From Bacteroidia bacterium (GTDB lineage: Bacteria; Bacteroidota; Bacteroidia; Flavobacteriales; Flavobacteriaceae): DNA of 47,830 nt. Within the stretch, counting starts at the first letter, position 1. The number at the start of each line of letters is the position of its first letter. The notes under the pieces were generated by a model that was given only the letters and a program-made list of their open reading frames with translations, searched no databases and was not told the origin of the DNA. Below are positions 29,808 through 39,159 of this stretch, one piece after another. The stretch spans positions 1 through 47,830 of the forward strand of contig JAUIKY010000028.1 of assembly GCA_030430535.1 (NCBI GenBank), in the 5' to 3' direction. The position numbers and the translations under genes were made by a program.

Positions 29808-32426
29808 TTATTGAACAATTATTTTTTTCTTGCCATCATATTTCACAAGCTTATTAACGGTTCCTTGTTCTAGGCCAATTCCGTTGTGCTCATTTACCCA
29901 CACAATTTTGAAGTTTTTTTCATTTAACATGCCTTTATAGCTACCTTTTCGTTTGCCAATTTCTAATGTTTTTTTGTCTTCATTCCATTTAAAAGGAATA
30001 ATGCTATATGCTCCTTTTTCATAATTATAATTGGTTCCTTCATCTTCATATAATTCGAAGGAACAACTAGCCCCGGTATAAATCCGAATTTCAATGGGCT
30101 TAACTGGTATTTCTTCAGTGTTCTGAACCTGTTCTCCCATTGCTACGATTGACCCCGCTTTTACGTATAGTGGCAGAGTTGAAATGGAGGCTTCCGTTTT
30201 GATCGTTTGATTTCCTGAATAATGTTTTCCCGTCCAAAAGTTAAACCAGCCAGCTTGATGATTTGGTAAGTAAACTGGCCAATTTTTAACACCTTTTTCT
30301 AAAACAGGCGCCACTAAAAAAGAAGGGCCAAACATGTAAGTATGGAGCTGTTCGAGTGCTTGTTTATCGTTAGCGAAATCCATTACCAATGGACGCATTA
30401 TGGTGCCGTTTTTTAAAGTAACATTTGCAGCTTGCGAATAAATATATGGAAGCAAACGGTATCTTAAATTTAAATATTTAAGCGATAGTTTTTCTACCTC
30501 AGATCCATAGCGCCAAAATTCAGTGTTTGTTTGGTAACCATGCACTCTTTGTAAAGGTGAAAAAGTTGCAAATTGAAGCCAGCGTAAAAATCTTTCATGA
30601 AAATCTTTATCTGTGTACTGACTTTCTCCAGGTCGGAAAAAACCGCCGGCATCGAAGGTCCACCACGGTATACCAGTTATAGAGGTGTTTAATCCTGCAG
30701 TAACTTGTCGCCGTAGTGTTTCCCAATTGTTTCCTATATCACCAGTCCATACTGCAGCCGCATACTTTTGTTGACCTGAAAACCCACTTCGAGTAAGGAT
30801 AAAAGCTCGTTTGTCTGGAGCGTCTTTACGTAAACCTTCATATACAGTTTTAGTTACGAATAGAGGATATACGTTACGCATCCATTCGCCTGCAAGGGTG
30901 TTATTGTTAATTCTTCGCCCAACAAGGTCGTCGTTTTCAGGTTCTGTTGCATCTTGCCACCATCCATCAATTTGATACGGTTTTAGTAGTTTGTTACTAA
31001 AGTTTTCCCAATAAAACTTTGAGGCCTCAGGATTGAAAAAGTCGACCCATTGCGTATTTGGTATGTAGTAATTTTTGTCGTTAAAAGCTTTGCCAAGTTC
31101 AGATGCCTTGTCTATTTTAGACCACACTGATAGCATTAGGCGTATGTCCATATCATGTAATTCGTGAACCATCTTTGCTGGGTCGGGGTAATGGTCTTCA
31201 TCAAATTTCATTGAGTTCCAGCCGTGTTTGCCCCAATATTGCCAGTCTTGTACAATTAGGTCTAAAGGTATGTTTCTTTGTCTGAATTCCGATGCGTTTT
31301 CAAGCAGTTCTACTTGGCTATGATACCTTTCCCGACAGTGAATATAACCCAATGACCAGATAGGCATCATAGGGGCTTTTCCGGTTAAGTCTCGATAGGT
31401 AGATATCACGTCATCTGCGTTTCCGGCAAAAACTATATAGTCCAACACCTTGGCTACGGGAGAACTAAAAACGGTTTCATTTTTTACTTTTTGAAAATAC
31501 AGACTTGGCTTATCGTTCTTTTCGCCTTTAAGCACAATATTGTGTACTCCTTTCTTCAAATCAACGATAATGCTAGTTGTTGGTGGCAACCAATGGTTTT
31601 TAAAATTTATAACATCTTCCCCGTTGATTATTAGCTGCCATTTTCGCGCCATTTTCTGTCCAACATCTATGAAAAAAGCATATTTTCCAGCTTTATCAAT
31701 ATTCAGCATACCTGTAAATACACCATCTTGACGTTTTTCTGTTTTTGTTCCTTCGGTAGTTGTGACTTCAAGTGTTACAGCTTCCCCTTCCGTTCCTAAT
31801 GATTTTAAATTAATTGCTTTAGTGGCAGGGTTAAAGTCGGTAAGGCCATAATTGTGCCAAAGCAACCCATATCCTTTGTTCGATAAAATAAAAGGTATTG
31901 AAATTTGGCTGTTAACTTGTGTAAGCCTTCTCGGCAAGCCTTTAATATTTAGGTAGCCATCTTGGAACTGTCCGGTTCCGTATATAAATTCATCCTCAGG
32001 GGCGTGGAAACTTTGTGCTGCAATATAACATGCTTCACCCTGAACACTACTTTCTTTTAAAATTCTACTATCAACTTTTTCTTTTAAGATTACTTTATTG
32101 TTGGCATTGTAGTAGCTTAAAACACCATTTGCTTTGTTTACCAAAACTTTTAATTTTGGCATTATTACTGTTAAGGAAGAATCAGATTTGACCGTTTTAA
32201 ATTTGATTGGTTTTTTTTCAGAAGTTAGAACTAATTCGTCAATTTTAGGCACGGTGCCTTTGCTGAATTGTACCCTAACAGCATTATTTGATAATGGGGT
32301 TAGTTGTAATTGACCTTCATTAAGTTGAAGGATTACTTTTTCGTGGGTTTTTTGGTAGCCTTTTATAGCCTGCCCCCAACTTATAAAGGGTATAATTGCC
32401 AGTAAGGCAAACAATTTTTTTATCAT
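29808..32426 (-). CDS. GH31 glycosidase with PA14 insert, alpha-xylosidase-like
   Basis: About 872 residues with the start at 32426 (MIKKLFALLAIIPFISWGQ); a start at 32492 would overlap the GH29 gene by 56 bases and bury the signal peptide. Layout: N-terminal beta-sandwich, a PA14-like insert (about 225-335; GKYAFFIDVG, WQLIINGEDV), TIM barrel with nucleophile Asp492 in WWQDATEPEND and acid/base Asp563 in WTGDIGNNWE, then C-terminal beta domains. PA14-carrying GH31 enzymes include alpha-xylosidases active on xyloglucan oligosaccharides; alpha-glucosidase or alpha-galactosidase activity is also possible in the family. It starts 10 bp after the GH29 stop, forming a two-gene operon with it. Confidence 0.92.
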   Translation of the reverse strand: MIKKLFALLAIIPFISWGQAIKGYQKTHEKVILQLNEGQLQLTPLSNNAVRVQFSKGTVPKIDELVLTSEKKPIKFKTVKSDSSLTVIMPKLKVLVNKANGVLSYYNANNKVILKEKVDSRILKESSVQGEACYIAAQSFHAPEDEFIYGTGQFQDGYLNIKGLPRRLTQVNSQISIPFILSNKGYGLLWHNYGLTDFNPATKAINLKSLGTEGEAVTLEVTTTEGTKTEKRQDGVFTGMLNIDKAGKYAFFIDVGQKMARKWQLIINGEDVINFKNHWLPPTTSIIVDLKKGVHNIVLKGEKNDKPSLYFQKVKNETVFSSPVAKVLDYIVFAGNADDVISTYRDLTGKAPMMPIWSLGYIHCRERYHSQVELLENASEFRQRNIPLDLIVQDWQYWGKHGWNSMKFDEDHYPDPAKMVHELHDMDIRLMLSVWSKIDKASELGKAFNDKNYYIPNTQWVDFFNPEASKFYWENFSNKLLKPYQIDGWWQDATEPENDDLVGRRINNNTLAGEWMRNVYPLFVTKTVYEGLRKDAPDKRAFILTRSGFSGQQKYAAAVWTGDIGNNWETLRRQVTAGLNTSITGIPWWTFDAGGFFRPGESQYTDKDFHERFLRWLQFATFSPLQRVHGYQTNTEFWRYGSEVEKLSLKYLNLRYRLLPYIYSQAANVTLKNGTIMRPLVMDFANDKQALEQLHTYMFGPSFLVAPVLEKGVKNWPVYLPNHQAGWFNFWTGKHYSGNQTIKTEASISTLPLYVKAGSIVAMGEQVQNTEEIPVKPIEIRIYTGASCSFELYEDEGTNYNYEKGAYSIIPFKWNEDKKTLEIGKRKGSYKGMLNEKNFKIVWVNEHNGIGLEQGTVNKLVKYDGKKKIIVQ

Positions 32427-32436
32427 CTTACTTTTT

Positions 32437-35031
32437 CTAGTTTTGATTAATAATAACGTTTTTGAAGAGAACATTACAAAATTTATCTTCATTATGGCTG
32501 CAAACGGCTAAACCTATTTTTACATTGGAAGCGAGTTCTGCTGTGGTAGAACCTACCGGGATCCAATGCTGTCCATCTTCAGATTGAAAGGCTGTAAATG
32601 TATTTCCTTTTCTTTCTAATTTAATCCATCTTGGTGCGCTTATCTTATGCGTTTGTGCGAAACCTTCTGATTGTCCAAACTTTGTTTTTCGTCCTTGTAG
32701 GGCAACACCCTCGCTAGGTGTGACAAAAGCTATGAGGTGACTGGATTCTGGATTGAGTGTTTCGCGAATCATAACACCAGCTTTAGCCCATGAAGACGTA
32801 TTATCCATGCTTTCTACTTTTGTAATTATGCTACCGTCACCAGATAGGTTGCTGTATGCAAAATAAAAAGCATCCTTTGTGCTCCAAATATCGTTTCCGG
32901 CGCCTTTCATTAAAACGGTGTTTTTAGATTGGGTAATATTTCCGTTTAGGCGAACGTCTCCAATATTGGCCGTATTCCAATTGTGGTTTTCATTTGACAA
33001 TAGAGCGGCTACGGGTTCAGAGAGGCTAGAAAAATGTTGTCCTACTTTGGCTGTAATGGTGTAGTAATATAATTTTCTCTGCTCTGCAATTGAGTCTTTC
33101 CATTTAGGGGTTTTTAGATGGTCTGCCACTGTTTTATAAGGTCCATCTTTGTGCTCTGCTCTCTTAACAATATAATAGTCTGCATTTTGGTAGGACGCCC
33201 AACTAAGACCTATGGAGCCCTCTTTGTTGTTTGCTTTCACATCCAGCGGGGCTTTAGGTCTAACAATTGATGCAGGCCCTATTTTAAAACCTATAGCTGT
33301 TTTTAAATTCGTGTTCTCTGGAAAAGTAATATGAAGAGCGTCTTCTTTTTGTTCCCAATTTACATCGCTTTCATAGCCCAAAAGAGTAAGTGATGAGATA
33401 GGCTCTGTTAATCTATTTTCATTGAGGCCAAGCGAGGTTATTTTGACTACCTCTCTTGCTTTCGGAACGCTCATAACCCAAGCATATAAAGAGCCGTCTT
33501 TGCCAACGGTAAAGCGAATGTCGGAAGTTGAAAATGGGTGGTTGGCTTGCCTATCTCCAATTTTGCCACCTGGTAAAACATTTAATTGACCATTGATACC
33601 TTCGCCCAGTTTTTCCCAAGCATGACTACCGTAAATACCTTCTCCGTTTATTTTCATCCACGCTCCAATTTCCTTGAGCATTTTTGTGCTGCCTTTGTCT
33701 AAAGAACCATCAGGTAACAAGGAAACACAGATGCCAATATTACCATCGCGAGATACTTCTTCCAGAAGGTACCTGACTACAGCATCTGAACTATAATTAA
33801 AACCCGGACCGTAGAACCAGTCTCCAACGGGCGTTTCGGCTATCCAATCCTGGTCTGTTTTTATGTCCCCAGGAATACCTCCTTCTTGGGTGTTTACGGT
33901 TCCATTGGTTTTGTTTCTAAATTTAATAATACTGAACACATCTATCTCGCCACGACGTGCAAGTGTTTTGTTATAGTAATCGGCAATAACACGTTGAATA
34001 GCATCACTTTTATAGCCGGTTCCAGTTCCAAAACCGCTAAAAGGTTGTTGGTCGGTACCATCGGTATAAATAAAATCGGGCTGGTATTTATCTACGGCAT
34101 CCATCATCCGTAAGGCATACCACTTGGCATACCAATTGGAAAATTTTAAGTGGTTTTTAAAAATGCCTGCAGGAGGTGGCGACCATGGTGAATTAGCAGC
34201 TGCTGACACCCCTTTGTATTCACGTAAGTTAACGCCGTATAGGTAACGGGGGTCCATGCCTTCCCACCATTGTCCTTCACCATCGGCCAAGGTTAGATTG
34301 CCGTCATAAGGAATTCCGGCTAAATTACCTGTGGTATCACTTTGAAAAGCCGTTTGCCACCACCACCAAGAATATTCGTGATGAAAGGTGATACCAAAAC
34401 GTATATTGGCTTCACGAGCGGCTTTTTGCCATTCTCCAACCAAGTCGCGCTTGGGGCCGAGATTCGTAGAATTCCAAGGTTGGTATTTTGAGTCCCACAT
34501 ATCGAATTGATCATGATGGACACCTTGAATAATAAGGTATCGTATCCCGGCATCTTTATAGATTTTAACCAATTTTTCTGGGTTTAGCTTATCGGGACTC
34601 CAATCGCGCAGTACTTCTTTATAGCCTGTTGTTGATGGATGACCGTAATTTTTAAGGTGGTTTTTGTAGGCACTGGTTCCGGGAACATACAGCCTTCGAG
34701 CATACCAATCTCCACTTTCGCCAGCTGACTGAGGACCAAAATGGACCCACAAACCGAGTTTAGCCTCTCGAAGCCATTCTGGTGTGCCGGGATAATTAGC
34801 TTCTATAGACTTCCAAGTGGGGTCGAATGGGCCTTCCGAAACAGGTAAATCCAATTTCACTTCTTTAAAATGAGATGCGTCTGCCATGTCTACGGAGTTT
34901 TCGTTCAGTGGTTCAGGAACATCAGGAATAGGTTCAAGTTTATAGGTTAAAGTTGAGTTTTGTTTTTCTTCCTTTTTTGCACATGCAATAAGAAAGGTTC
35001 CAATAAAGACTGCGAAAAGAATATGTTTCAT
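32437..35031 (-). CDS. GH29 alpha-L-fucosidase-like lipoprotein with FN3 and DUF1349-like domains
   Basis: An 864-residue lipoprotein (lipobox LIAC). The GH29 barrel (about 65-430) begins WLREAKLGLWVHFGPQS, with the histidine motif VHHDQFDMW and nucleophile Asp324 in FIYTDGTDQ. A C-terminal beta domain, one FN3 domain (about 595-685) and a LamG/DUF1349-like beta-sandwich (about 690-864; WAKAGVMIRE, WIKLERKGNTFTAF) follow. Members remove alpha-L-fucose or, in some cases, alpha-L-galactose from side chains. The barrel carries tryptophan-rich loops (YSWWWWQTAF) not typical of small fucosidases, so specificity may differ. It is the first gene of a - strand operon whose upstream gap lacks the shared operators in good form. 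Confidence 0.88.
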   Translation of the reverse strand: MKHILFAVFIGTFLIACAKKEEKQNSTLTYKLEPIPDVPEPLNENSVDMADASHFKEVKLDLPVSEGPFDPTWKSIEANYPGTPEWLREAKLGLWVHFGPQSAGESGDWYARRLYVPGTSAYKNHLKNYGHPSTTGYKEVLRDWSPDKLNPEKLVKIYKDAGIRYLIIQGVHHDQFDMWDSKYQPWNSTNLGPKRDLVGEWQKAAREANIRFGITFHHEYSWWWWQTAFQSDTTGNLAGIPYDGNLTLADGEGQWWEGMDPRYLYGVNLREYKGVSAAANSPWSPPPAGIFKNHLKFSNWYAKWYALRMMDAVDKYQPDFIYTDGTDQQPFSGFGTGTGYKSDAIQRVIADYYNKTLARRGEIDVFSIIKFRNKTNGTVNTQEGGIPGDIKTDQDWIAETPVGDWFYGPGFNYSSDAVVRYLLEEVSRDGNIGICVSLLPDGSLDKGSTKMLKEIGAWMKINGEGIYGSHAWEKLGEGINGQLNVLPGGKIGDRQANHPFSTSDIRFTVGKDGSLYAWVMSVPKAREVVKITSLGLNENRLTEPISSLTLLGYESDVNWEQKEDALHITFPENTNLKTAIGFKIGPASIVRPKAPLDVKANNKEGSIGLSWASYQNADYYIVKRAEHKDGPYKTVADHLKTPKWKDSIAEQRKLYYYTITAKVGQHFSSLSEPVAALLSNENHNWNTANIGDVRLNGNITQSKNTVLMKGAGNDIWSTKDAFYFAYSNLSGDGSIITKVESMDNTSSWAKAGVMIRETLNPESSHLIAFVTPSEGVALQGRKTKFGQSEGFAQTHKISAPRWIKLERKGNTFTAFQSEDGQHWIPVGSTTAELASNVKIGLAVCSHNEDKFCNVLFKNVIINQN

Positions 35032-35355
35032 TCTAACTTAAATTAGGGATATTTTTTGTGTTAATTTATCTAATGAGATTTGAAAATGAGGGGTACGATG
35101 TACGTCCCAATAAACTAAATAAAGTGTAGGTCGAAATACTAAATATATATATAGGCAATGGTAAGATTTTGATAACTTTTTCATTTGGATAAAATTTAAA
35201 TTTAATTGTGGATACAAATTCATATTTTACATTTTAATCATGTCCGAACATTGAAAGTTTGAACGATAGGATTTTGTCCATAAAAAAAATAGACAGGTGG
35301 CGAGTTTTTATTTTATGAACAACCTACGCGTACAGATAAACTTTTTATGAAGCAT
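35032..35355. other. Gene-free region between two minus-strand units
   Basis: 324 bp upstream of the GH29-GH31 operon and downstream of the large GH43 gene. No convincing gene. On the - strand, ATAAAATAAAAA (35321-35310) and the T-run at 35290-35281 could pair as a weak AT-rich terminator for the GH43 gene. A half palindrome AAGTGT at 35122-35127 and AGGGGTA near 35089-35095 recall the shared operator elements but are degenerate. No clear TAnnTTTG box was found. Confidence 0.4.
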
Positions 35356-38300
35356 TTAAGGGGTGTTTTTATATATTTTTTTCGTAGAAATTGTGCCGTT
35401 TTCATAAAATGCCTTGATAATAAAGAGCCCTTTTTTAAGCGGTTTTAAACTGTTTCCTAAAAACTGCCCAGTGAAATTATAAATCTCCCGTTTTAAAAGT
35501 TTAGTTTTTTTTTTGCTTTCAATATTAGTCGTTCCCAAGGCATTTTCAACATGATCCAAAATCACAGGGTCAATGCCTTTTCTTGTGGGGGTGATAGGAA
35601 TTATTGTGCCGTCTGGATTAAATTCTAGTTTGTCAATACACACTTCCCTGTGCGTTCCGGGGTCCGAATTAATATAATCGGCGTTAATACGATGGTAAAC
35701 GATATACCATTCATCTGTTTCCGGTATTTGTATAACGGAATTGTGCCCGGTGCCATAAATTTCGTTTGCTGGGTCTTGAATAATTACAATCGGTTGAGTG
35801 GCAACATTAATGGGGCCGGTTGGCGAGGTTGAGGTACCGTAGGCCACATGGTAATTGGCAGAACCGGTATCGTCAACAGACCAAAGAAAGTAATACAACC
35901 CATTTCTATAAAAAACGTATGCAGCTTCACGGTAGGCATACGTGCTTAAGTTTCCTCCAGAAGGTGTAATGACGGATGTGGTGTTGGGTTTTATGGAAAC
36001 CATATCGTCATTAAGTTCGGCAACTGCTAAAAAGCCATTTCCGTAGTAAAAATAAGTGTTGCCCGAAATGGGGTCTTCAAAAACATCGCCATCAATTAAT
36101 TGTCCGTTGGCACCAGAAGGTAATTGCGAAATTAAGGGTTCGCCAGAATCAATAAACGGCCCTGTGGGGCTATTAGCGACAGCTACCCCAATGTTTTTCG
36201 TGCTTCCAGTATCTCCACTAAAATAATAGAAGTATTTATAGTTACCATTGATGTTTTTTTCAATGATGGCAGGAGCCCAAGCGTTTCCTGTTGCCCATGT
36301 TACTTGGTTGCTGCTTAAATCGAGAATTTCGCCTTCATCAGTCCAGTTGACTAAATCTGGAGATGAAAATGCGTTAAAGGTATATCCGCCCCATCCCGGG
36401 TAACCATCATTAGTTGGATAAATATAAAAACGCCCTGTTTTTTCTGAATATAATATCTCGGGGTCTGCTTTAAATCCGTCAAGTACTCTATTGGATTCAA
36501 TAGTTGCGGAAACCGAATAAGTGACTGTGTTTCCGTTTATCGAAAATTGATAATTGACAGCCCCCGAAGTGAAATCCTGTTTGCCCGTTGGTGAAATAAT
36601 GGTGCCGGGAGCAGCGAATAACTCTGGGTTAAATGCACTTAAATCCGTGCCGTGATTTACGGCTATATCTATAGTTTGGTTTGTGGTGTCAACATTAAAT
36701 CCGTATGTTTTGATGCTTTTATTTTTGGCACCTTCGGGAGTTGGATTAAGGGCAGCACTTGGCCATTTAGTCGTTAAACGAGCGGCTTCTTCGCTGGTTA
36801 TGGCAATGGTTGTTCCATGGCGGGCATCCATATCGTAATTGTCCCTAACAAAACTAAAGTTTGTTAAATTTGAGCTACTACAAAATTGATAGTGACCGTT
36901 GGAATAACAATCGTACATTAAAATCCAGTTGTTGGTGTCGATTAACCTGAAAACCCCCGAACCTTCAACTGCTTTGTTGGTTTGCTGAACCGGAGGAGAA
37001 GGGGCGCTCCATTGCGTGCCTTCTTGTCCTAAAGGCGCTGTAAGTGTTGGTGAAGTGACCTTGCTAATGCCGCCTAAAGCTTCATTTTTAAAGAACATGT
37101 GGTATAGGTTATCTGCTTCATTAAAAACAATATCGCCGTCTATTGTAGAGGTGCCTCTATCGAAAAGAATTTTAGGTGTACCAATTAAATCTGTAAAATC
37201 TTCGTTGGCATAGCAATAATAAATTCTGTCGTAAGGTGCATTGCTATCGTTTGTCCAAAGTGAAAAATAAACCAAATATTTTTGTTCAACGGGGTCGTAA
37301 ATGGTTTGTGGTGCCCAAACCCGTAGAACATTGCCCCATTCGGCTGGCCATTTTGTTGGGAAATGAACGGTAGAGTGCGTCCAGTTTACCAAGTCGTTCG
37401 ACTTTAGCAATACCATGCCTCGGTTGCTGCTCCATCCTTCAGCAGATTTCATATCGGTAACCACCATGTAAAAAGTGTTTCCATCTTCACCTCTTAAAAT
37501 GTGCGGGTCGCGAACGCCTTTTTTAATGGAAATAGTATCGGAACTCATAATGGGTTGCCCGTTATTTAACGGCGTATAATTATAGCCATCGTTACTCACA
37601 GCAAACCGAATTTGTTCGCCATTGGCATCATTACCTGTAAAATATGAAAACAAGTAGGCATCTCTGTTTTCTTTTTCGGCCACCCAGACATCGAAGGTTT
37701 TGCTAGCTTTTTCATTGTTTTTTATTAGCGTAGCTGTTAAAGTGACTGGTGTTTTGCCATCGCCGTGAGGTGACAGTTGTTGCACCTGCCCAACATGGTT
37801 TAAAAAATCGGGCGCATTTGATGACCAAACTACCATAGAGCCTTCTTCAGTAATTGTTGGTAGATGAATGAAATCACGAATATTAGTAGTGTTTCCCGTT
37901 AGCGTTAAATTATCAAGGTCTATTTGAAGGCTCTCGGCATCAGAATATAACGGAAGCACTGTAACTTCAAATGTTTTGGTTATAGAGGCGCCATTTAATT
38001 GTAGGGTTGCCGTTAACGTTAAACTAATAGGATTGGAACCTATTGACGGCCTCGTTACAACGCCATTTGAAGCAATAGTATTCGTGTTTGAGGATTCCCA
38101 AGATACTGTAATACCATTTCCTAAATTTGTAGGTAAAATTAAATTCGATTTTACAGAATCGGCATTTTCTATTGTTAAGGCATTAGCGGCTTCATTAAGT
38201 AAAATGGTGTTTAAGGTGTTGTTTAAAGGCGCAATGGCTTCTGTTAATGTTGCAATTTCGCCTTCACTTAAAGCCCCATCGAAAACGATAAAATTATCGA

Positions 38301-38952
38301 ATTGGGCTGTTTTTAGGTATTTGTCGGTGTTGTAACAAGAACGGCCTAAAAAATTAAATGCAGTTGCTCCTACATCACTTGGAGTTAAATTAACATTGGC
38401 TTGTGCCATCAGGTTACCGTCAATATAAATGCTACCTGTACCATTTTGTTGTGTGTACGTGAGGTTTATCCAACGTCCTTGAGGCAGGGTTTGATCTAAA
38501 TCGACAGCTTCTTCAGTTTGCCAATGGGTTTGCGAAATGGCATACCTCGATGTAATGGCACTGAAAAAAATATTGCCATTAGCCGTAGCGGCCATGTTGG
38601 TGGAGTTGGCAAAAGTCCAAACGAAATTGCCAAAATTGCTTATTGCATAATCGCTAGAAATATATAGGTTTGTCGAAAAACTAAAGTCTTCCAGCTGGGA
38701 TATAATGTTTCCAAAACTAGACGAAAAATCGAAATAACCATCGTTTTCACCAAGCGATAAAATATGGTGCCCATCATAAGGAATTAAAGTGGCGCCATTT
38801 TCTAAACCACCGGTATATGTGCCAGAAGTATCTTGTGTAGAATCGAAATCGAATTGCACTAATTTTGGTGTTTGCGCATAAAGTAAAGTTGAAAAAATCA
38901 ATGCAATTGAACAAAAAAATGCCCTTGTTTTTAAGGTGAAAAAATAAGTCAC
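35356..38952 (-). CDS. LamG / Ig-like / tandem GH43 protein with T9SS sorting domain
   Basis: A 1198-residue secreted protein. Order: signal peptide (cut near LYAQT), LamG-like binding domain (about 27-230), two bacterial Ig-like domains (about 245-425), GH43 domain 1 (about 430-745; GVRDPHIL, TIDGDIV, VEGSGVF), beta-sandwich linker, GH43 domain 2 (about 827-1140; KADPEIL, LIDGDVF, YREAAYVF) and a T9SS type-A C-terminal domain (EIYNFTGQFLGNSLKPLKKG). The GH43-linker-GH43 core is a homologue of the product of 15402-17531, here rebuilt for export to the cell surface or medium. All catalytic carboxylates are present. It is transcribed alone, divergently from the GH128-like gene, and may share that control region. 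Confidence 0.92.
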   Translation of the reverse strand: MTYFFTLKTRAFFCSIALIFSTLLYAQTPKLVQFDFDSTQDTSGTYTGGLENGATLIPYDGHHILSLGENDGYFDFSSSFGNIISQLEDFSFSTNLYISSDYAISNFGNFVWTFANSTNMAATANGNIFFSAITSRYAISQTHWQTEEAVDLDQTLPQGRWINLTYTQQNGTGSIYIDGNLMAQANVNLTPSDVGATAFNFLGRSCYNTDKYLKTAQFDNFIVFDGALSEGEIATLTEAIAPLNNTLNTILLNEAANALTIENADSVKSNLILPTNLGNGITVSWESSNTNTIASNGVVTRPSIGSNPISLTLTATLQLNGASITKTFEVTVLPLYSDAESLQIDLDNLTLTGNTTNIRDFIHLPTITEEGSMVVWSSNAPDFLNHVGQVQQLSPHGDGKTPVTLTATLIKNNEKASKTFDVWVAEKENRDAYLFSYFTGNDANGEQIRFAVSNDGYNYTPLNNGQPIMSSDTISIKKGVRDPHILRGEDGNTFYMVVTDMKSAEGWSSNRGMVLLKSNDLVNWTHSTVHFPTKWPAEWGNVLRVWAPQTIYDPVEQKYLVYFSLWTNDSNAPYDRIYYCYANEDFTDLIGTPKILFDRGTSTIDGDIVFNEADNLYHMFFKNEALGGISKVTSPTLTAPLGQEGTQWSAPSPPVQQTNKAVEGSGVFRLIDTNNWILMYDCYSNGHYQFCSSSNLTNFSFVRDNYDMDARHGTTIAITSEEAARLTTKWPSAALNPTPEGAKNKSIKTYGFNVDTTNQTIDIAVNHGTDLSAFNPELFAAPGTIISPTGKQDFTSGAVNYQFSINGNTVTYSVSATIESNRVLDGFKADPEILYSEKTGRFYIYPTNDGYPGWGGYTFNAFSSPDLVNWTDEGEILDLSSNQVTWATGNAWAPAIIEKNINGNYKYFYYFSGDTGSTKNIGVAVANSPTGPFIDSGEPLISQLPSGANGQLIDGDVFEDPISGNTYFYYGNGFLAVAELNDDMVSIKPNTTSVITPSGGNLSTYAYREAAYVFYRNGLYYFLWSVDDTGSANYHVAYGTSTSPTGPINVATQPIVIIQDPANEIYGTGHNSVIQIPETDEWYIVYHRINADYINSDPGTHREVCIDKLEFNPDGTIIPITPTRKGIDPVILDHVENALGTTNIESKKKTKLLKREIYNFTGQFLGNSLKPLKKGLFIIKAFYENGTISTKKIYKNTP

Positions 38953-39035
38953 GGTAATGTCTTTTTTAGTTGTAATATGGTCGTTTTAACAATATTAATG
39001 ATTTTTGTCTTTGGGATTTCTCCGGTTCTAAATTT

Positions 39036-39074
39036 GGACATTTACCCCCTGTATAATTGTCAATATGTACCCTA
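39036..39074 (+). promoter_or_regulatory. Distal ACCCC-type operator in divergent GH43 / GH128 promoter region
   Basis: GGACATTTACCCCC (39036-39049) aligns with GGACATTTATTACCCC of the 47.75-kb site, minus two bases. It is followed by CTGT and, 25 bp on, a second core TACCC (39068-39072), paralleling the 842-880 site, which also has CTGT after the C-run and TGTCnAT before its second core. It lies 110 bp before the GH128-like start and 84 bp from the divergent GH43 start. Confidence 0.55.
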
Positions 39075-39112
39075 TTGCTGCCAATTAGTTTCAAGAATTT
39101 TATAAAACCATT

Positions 39113-39131
39113 AAGTGTTTGTTGAGCACTT
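39113..39131 (+). promoter_or_regulatory. Palindromic operator AAGTGT-N7-GCACTT, copy 3
   Basis: Same 6-7-6 arrangement as the other three sites with one mismatch in the right arm (extended symmetry TAAGTG/CACTTA). It ends 28 bp before the ATG at 39160. Confidence 0.5.
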
Positions 39132-39159
39132 ATAGAATTAAACCAATTGAAACTATAAA

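Noticed and set aside
32427-32492. Longer GH31 start overlapping the GH29 gene
   Set aside because: It would overlap by 56 bases and place 22 non-signal residues before a good signal peptide starting at 32426.
35038-35223. 61-codon minus-strand frame upstream of the GH29 gene
   Set aside because: No family pattern, poor start context and it covers the likely promoter region of GH29.
35232-35250. Minus-strand GGACATGATTA as a further distal operator copy
   Set aside because: The C-run that defines the element is missing, so similarity is limited to a short AT-rich core.
37976-38335. 119-codon plus-strand frame opposite the large GH43 gene
   Set aside because: Antisense to the Ig-like domains; the minus-strand frame is continuous and full of family motifs.
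39114-39131. TAAGTG/CACTTA as a transcription terminator of the GH43 or GH128-like gene
   Set aside because: It is in a divergent promoter region with no gene ending there and no T-tract.
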